NCBI GenBank assembly: GCA_026260175.1
Contig: JAKCWW010000078.1
Span: forward strand, 60,394-93,374
Reading direction: 5' to 3'
Source: Reticulitermes lucifugus
Taxonomy: Eukaryota; Arthropoda; Insecta; Blattodea; Rhinotermitidae
Length of the DNA: 32,981 bases
Shown: in pieces, positions 29,603-32,981 of the stretch
How positions within the stretch are numbered: position 1 is the first letter of the stretch
Layout: each line of letters starts with the position of its first letter
Made by a program: the position numbers and the translations under genes
The notes under the pieces: model-generated
The model's database searches: none
What the model was told of the DNA's origin: nothing
What the model saw: only the letters and a program-made list of their open reading frames with translations

Positions 29603-29769
29603 GCAGGCATCGTCGGTCTCTAGGCAGCAATGCGGCTATTAGCGGGCTCCGTGTTAACTTGCACACTCTCTACCGATAGATATTACAATGGTAAGGTGTC
29701 CAGGCGGTGATTCAGGAGGCGTCGCGCTTTGCCTCGCCGTTCTTCAGGTGAAATCCGAGGTCAAGGAAA

Positions 29770-29925
29770 TTAAAAACTTGTCCCTGTGCACGCCATGGAG
29801 GCTTACGAGAGGAGTAAAGGTAGAGCTCCATTTATGCTTAAAGTCGGCACTGGAAGGGAGTAAGAGGTTTTCTTCATGTCTCGAAAGCTTTATTCCCGAG
29901 AGGCTAAAGTCGAGACGTACTTTAA
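29770..29925 (-). mobile_element. SINE body fragment, reverse orientation, downstream of gene
   Basis: Minus strand reads CTCGGGAATAAAGC, CGAGACATGAAG, CAGTGCCGACTTTAAG, GGAGCTCTACCTTTACTCC and GCCTCCATGGCG in the order of the complete SINE. Short open frames on both strands (29688-29948 and 29744-29935) come from it. Confidence 0.7.
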
Positions 29926-29948
29926 ATATGTACAAACAGCTGACTTGA

Positions 29949-31540
29949 AGATAGCTTTCAGTTAATAATTTAGAGTGCCCTCTCTTATTCTGTGTGATAT
30001 TGTTGTATCAGATGATACTAAACTGTAAAGTAACGGAAAATTAAAGAAAAATAGTAATGTTAATTTCCGTCTGATGTCTGCAGGACAGACTGTAACTTTC
30101 ATTTTTGTCTCTTTCAATGTTACGGCACGCTGTATATGCGGCTTTGGCTTCTATAAATATTTATATTCTTACATTGTAAATAAAGTCCTAGCATAACTTA
30201 GGGTTTTATCGTAAACTTTGTGATCCTATATCGCTCGCTAAGGTTGCCACGTGCCATACGTAGGAAGACTTCCAGCTGCAGATTGTATTCTTTTCTCCAC
30301 ACCCAGGGTTTGCAAGATATTTTGTTTATTTTCGTCCGTCATGCAACAGCTCCTGTTCTGGGCCAGAATCGGAAAGGGGAATTAATACAGCTGTCTTTTT
30401 ACGTGTGTACGCGTGTCCTGTAAAGGAGCTTTTACATATATATTAACAATTTACTGCCAATGTTATCGCCATCAGTACATTGAGACTTGCATCTTCTGAG
30501 GTTCAATATGTTTTCTAAAAAAAATTTGTTTCAGTTGGCAACAGCCTTTAATTGTATATTGCGAAAAAGCTTAGATTAGTATAATTTTGGCTTTTAAAAC
30601 GGGTAAAATCATAAAAAGGAAGAGATGAATGGAAGAAGGATTCCACAAATGACAAAAATATGCGGAGTCCTCTCTGTTTTTCCATTCACAGGTTTTTTCT
30701 TCACATTCTGCCAAAAGGTTTGTTCACTATTTTCCCCCCAAAATTACCAGGAATTCTTGATATGTTGCATTTTGTATCCTTATCTAAGTACAATTGTTTC
30801 TACCGAATACGCAACAGGAATATCAGATCTCCGTAAAAATGTGCAAAGCATAATAGTGTATCTTGAAAGTTTTTCTTGCAACACCGCCAGCTGTAGGTTG
30901 CGCACTGTGTGTGGGTGATGCAACACTGACGAGCACTGACACTAATGCTTTCTTACGGTAAACACTTATCGACAACACCAGAAACAGTTTAAAAACCATA
31001 AAAGCAGTTCTCGTTAATATTTGATATAATCAATGTAGAATAACGAATAGTACCTTTACAAGACTAGTGTTTTTATCAATAGTAGAAATGGACCAGTCAC
31101 ATGACAAGGTTGACACAATATGCTCGCGCTAATTCAGCCCGTATTTTGCCAGGCTTTCCTCCATCCATGGTATCTGGTGAAGTCGTCACAATACTAGCTA
31201 CTAAATTAGAGTTTCCTTGTAAAGGTACCTGAGACGGGGGAAGAGTGACACTCATCTAAGGAAACAAAAAATAACACTTAATTTGAGTTGTTCAATAAAT
31301 TTTAATTACATTTTTCGTAAGCATTTCATCAGCTGGCAGAATTTTACCTTGAAAGTGTGTATCTTGAAAGTCAGCCTCAGCATCTGTATGATTCCTTGTT
31401 CATGAAGGTTAAATATAAATTTGGTTTAAAACAGTTACAGAGAATTCTGAAACACGGGAATGAAATGTTTTTTTGAGTAGCAATATATGGAATAAAGTGA
31501 TAAATACTGATTTTCAACATCTGAAAGACTAAATTCAGGA
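29949..31540. other. Downstream flank, nothing recognised
   Basis: AT-rich; the 30220-30423 and 30625-30918 open frames lack any recognisable domain. Confidence 0.5.
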
Positions 31541-31541
31541 C

Positions 31542-31543
<2 letters not shown>

Positions 31544-31574
<31 letters not shown>
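31544..31574. repeat. (AT)n microsatellite
   Basis: Pure TA alternation of about 30 nt. Confidence 0.95.
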
Positions 31575-31576
<2 letters not shown>

Positions 31577-31719
31577 ATAATTTACGTACTGATAATAATC
31601 GACAGTAAGTAAGACTACTTTTCATATACCTAACTTTGCTTGCTTAATGACGTTTTTATTGCAAAAATTTCGTAAATTATCGATCATATGACTTCCCAAA
31701 TAATTGTGATTTGCTGTCA

Positions 31720-31738
31720 ACAACAACAACAACAACAA
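31720..31738. repeat. (CAA)n microsatellite
   Basis: Six consecutive CAA units. Confidence 0.95.
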
Positions 31739-32920
31739 TCCTAATCTTGATTTTGTTATTCATCTATTGGACTGCAGCTATCTGCCTAACTATCCTCAAC
31801 TAATACTCAACTCAATCCATTTACACTTCGCAAACCAAGTGACTTACATAAGGTATACAGTGTTGACAATAAATACTAAAAATTTAGATTCCCTAAAATA
31901 CTTGAGCCTGGATACGCAGAAGCGGGTTCCTTTTTCCTAACAGCTGGCATGTTTCAACGCTGTCGGCTCCTGAAAGTAAGTCCTGATTAAAAAATATCGG
32001 CTTTAAAATTAACTACGTAACTCAGAACGTGGAGCAGAATTCACTTTGAAAAACTCAAAATTTCTTAGCTGCTGAAGAAATATCCCGCACTTTCTGGAAC
32101 CCGAAAGTTCATACTCTTCTTCAAAATCGCTCGTCACTGCTGCACATATGGAAGAAGAAGAAGATTTCAGTACACACTCTCCAATGCTATTCCTAAAAAG
32201 TACATTTCAATATGCTCTGCCAAGCCATTTCTAGGTCTTAAAAGTAGTTCTTTACTCCATTTTTTTGCACAAAAAATATTTCTCTTCTCTCCCATGTGTG
32301 CCACATACCATGGCCGCGTTATGCGACTTTATTTGATTATTCTATAACGTCTGCCTAGGAATACAAATCATGAAGCTCCTCCTTAAGCAACATTCTTCGC
32401 CCCCTTTTACTTCACCTTCTTAGGTCCAAATATTTTTGTCAGCACCCCGCTCCCGGACACGCTCAGTATATGATCTTACCTTAATCAGAGAGACAAAGTT
32501 CCACATATATAAACAACAAGAGGCAAAATCCTAGCTTTCTGTAATTTAAAGTTTCGCTTCTATGTGGCAGATAGGAACACAGACGATTTAGACCTGTATG
32601 GTACGAAGCAATCCTCATGCTTTTTCGGCTCTTAATTTCCTTTTGAAATAAACTTTAATGTGTTAGTATTGTTACAAAATACTTGAAATTTTTCACACTT
32701 TCAGAACATTTATTAACTACTTTATGATGTAATCTTTTCATGCATTCTCGTGAAGGGACACCTGTTCTCAGGATTTTTTCCAGACCAACCTTCTTATTAG
32801 CCAGTGATGGAGATTCTGAATTTGTCTCCGTAAACTAACTTCGTCAGGGTAGATATATGAATAGGTTTGACATGTTTAAAGGCAGCTCTGCTACTTGTGT
32901 ATGGTAAAGTTATGAAATAG
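31739..32920. other. Downstream flank, nothing recognised
   Basis: AT-rich with a GAA run near 32151-32163; no exon, repeat family or RNA gene that I can support. Confidence 0.5.
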
Positions 32921-32981
32921 CCGATCCCAGTGGCCGTGCGGTCTAAGGCGTGGGTCTGCGGCCACTCGCTTACTAGGATTG
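32921..32981 (+). mobile_element. tRNA-derived SINE head, truncated by window edge
   Basis: CAGTGGCCGTGCGGTCTAAGGCG is a tRNA-like 5' end with an A-box-like TGGCCGTGCGGTCTAAGG (blocks); the sequence stops at AGGATTG, where a B box would begin. Only the head is in the window. Confidence 0.65.

Noticed and set aside
28001..32981. A second gene downstream
   Set aside because: No open frame has domain character, and no set of frames joins through plausible splice sites.

Overview
This is eukaryotic, AT-rich DNA from an insect. It contains one multi-exon gene with GT-AG introns, SINEs, a LINE relic and foldback/MITE-type DNA elements, and nothing bacterial such as operons or ribosome binding sites. 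Long introns crowded with these repeats, including SINE and LINE tails of a kind I associate with cockroach and other polyneopteran genomes, suggest a large-genome insect such as a blattodean. The lineage is inference.

The window is dominated by the 3' part of one plus-strand gene, an integrin alpha chain of the arthropod alphaPS3 (scab/Volado) group. I reconstructed 21 coding exons from 636 to 27397 with a continuous reading frame of 963 codons plus stop. They encode most of the beta-propeller with three Asp-rich calcium loops, the thigh, calf-1 and calf-2 regions, a dibasic heavy/light-chain cleavage candidate, one transmembrane helix, and a short tail with a GFFHR motif. The start codon, signal peptide and first propeller blade lie upstream of the window.

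The introns carry most of the other structure. There is a complete tRNA-derived SINE with a perfect 15-nt target-site duplication (2195-2510) and four older, partial or reversed relatives. There is a LINE ORF2 relic (9604-10080) with three detached copies of its 3' tail. Four copies of a foldback repeat superfamily occur. A long-armed foldback element (16411-17570) contains a 255-nt tandem unit. A pogo/Tigger-like MITE with TA duplication (20584-20933) and a small GC-rich inverted-repeat element (18481-18699) complete the set. The window is cut through the heads of two further tRNA-like SINEs, one at each edge.

Downstream of the stop codon (27398-32981) there is a 3' UTR with a candidate AATAAA, then about 5 kb with only repeats, microsatellites and one perfect 16-bp GC-rich hairpin. 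I found no second gene. The exon model comes from reading frame, splice sites and family similarity and has not been checked against transcripts.
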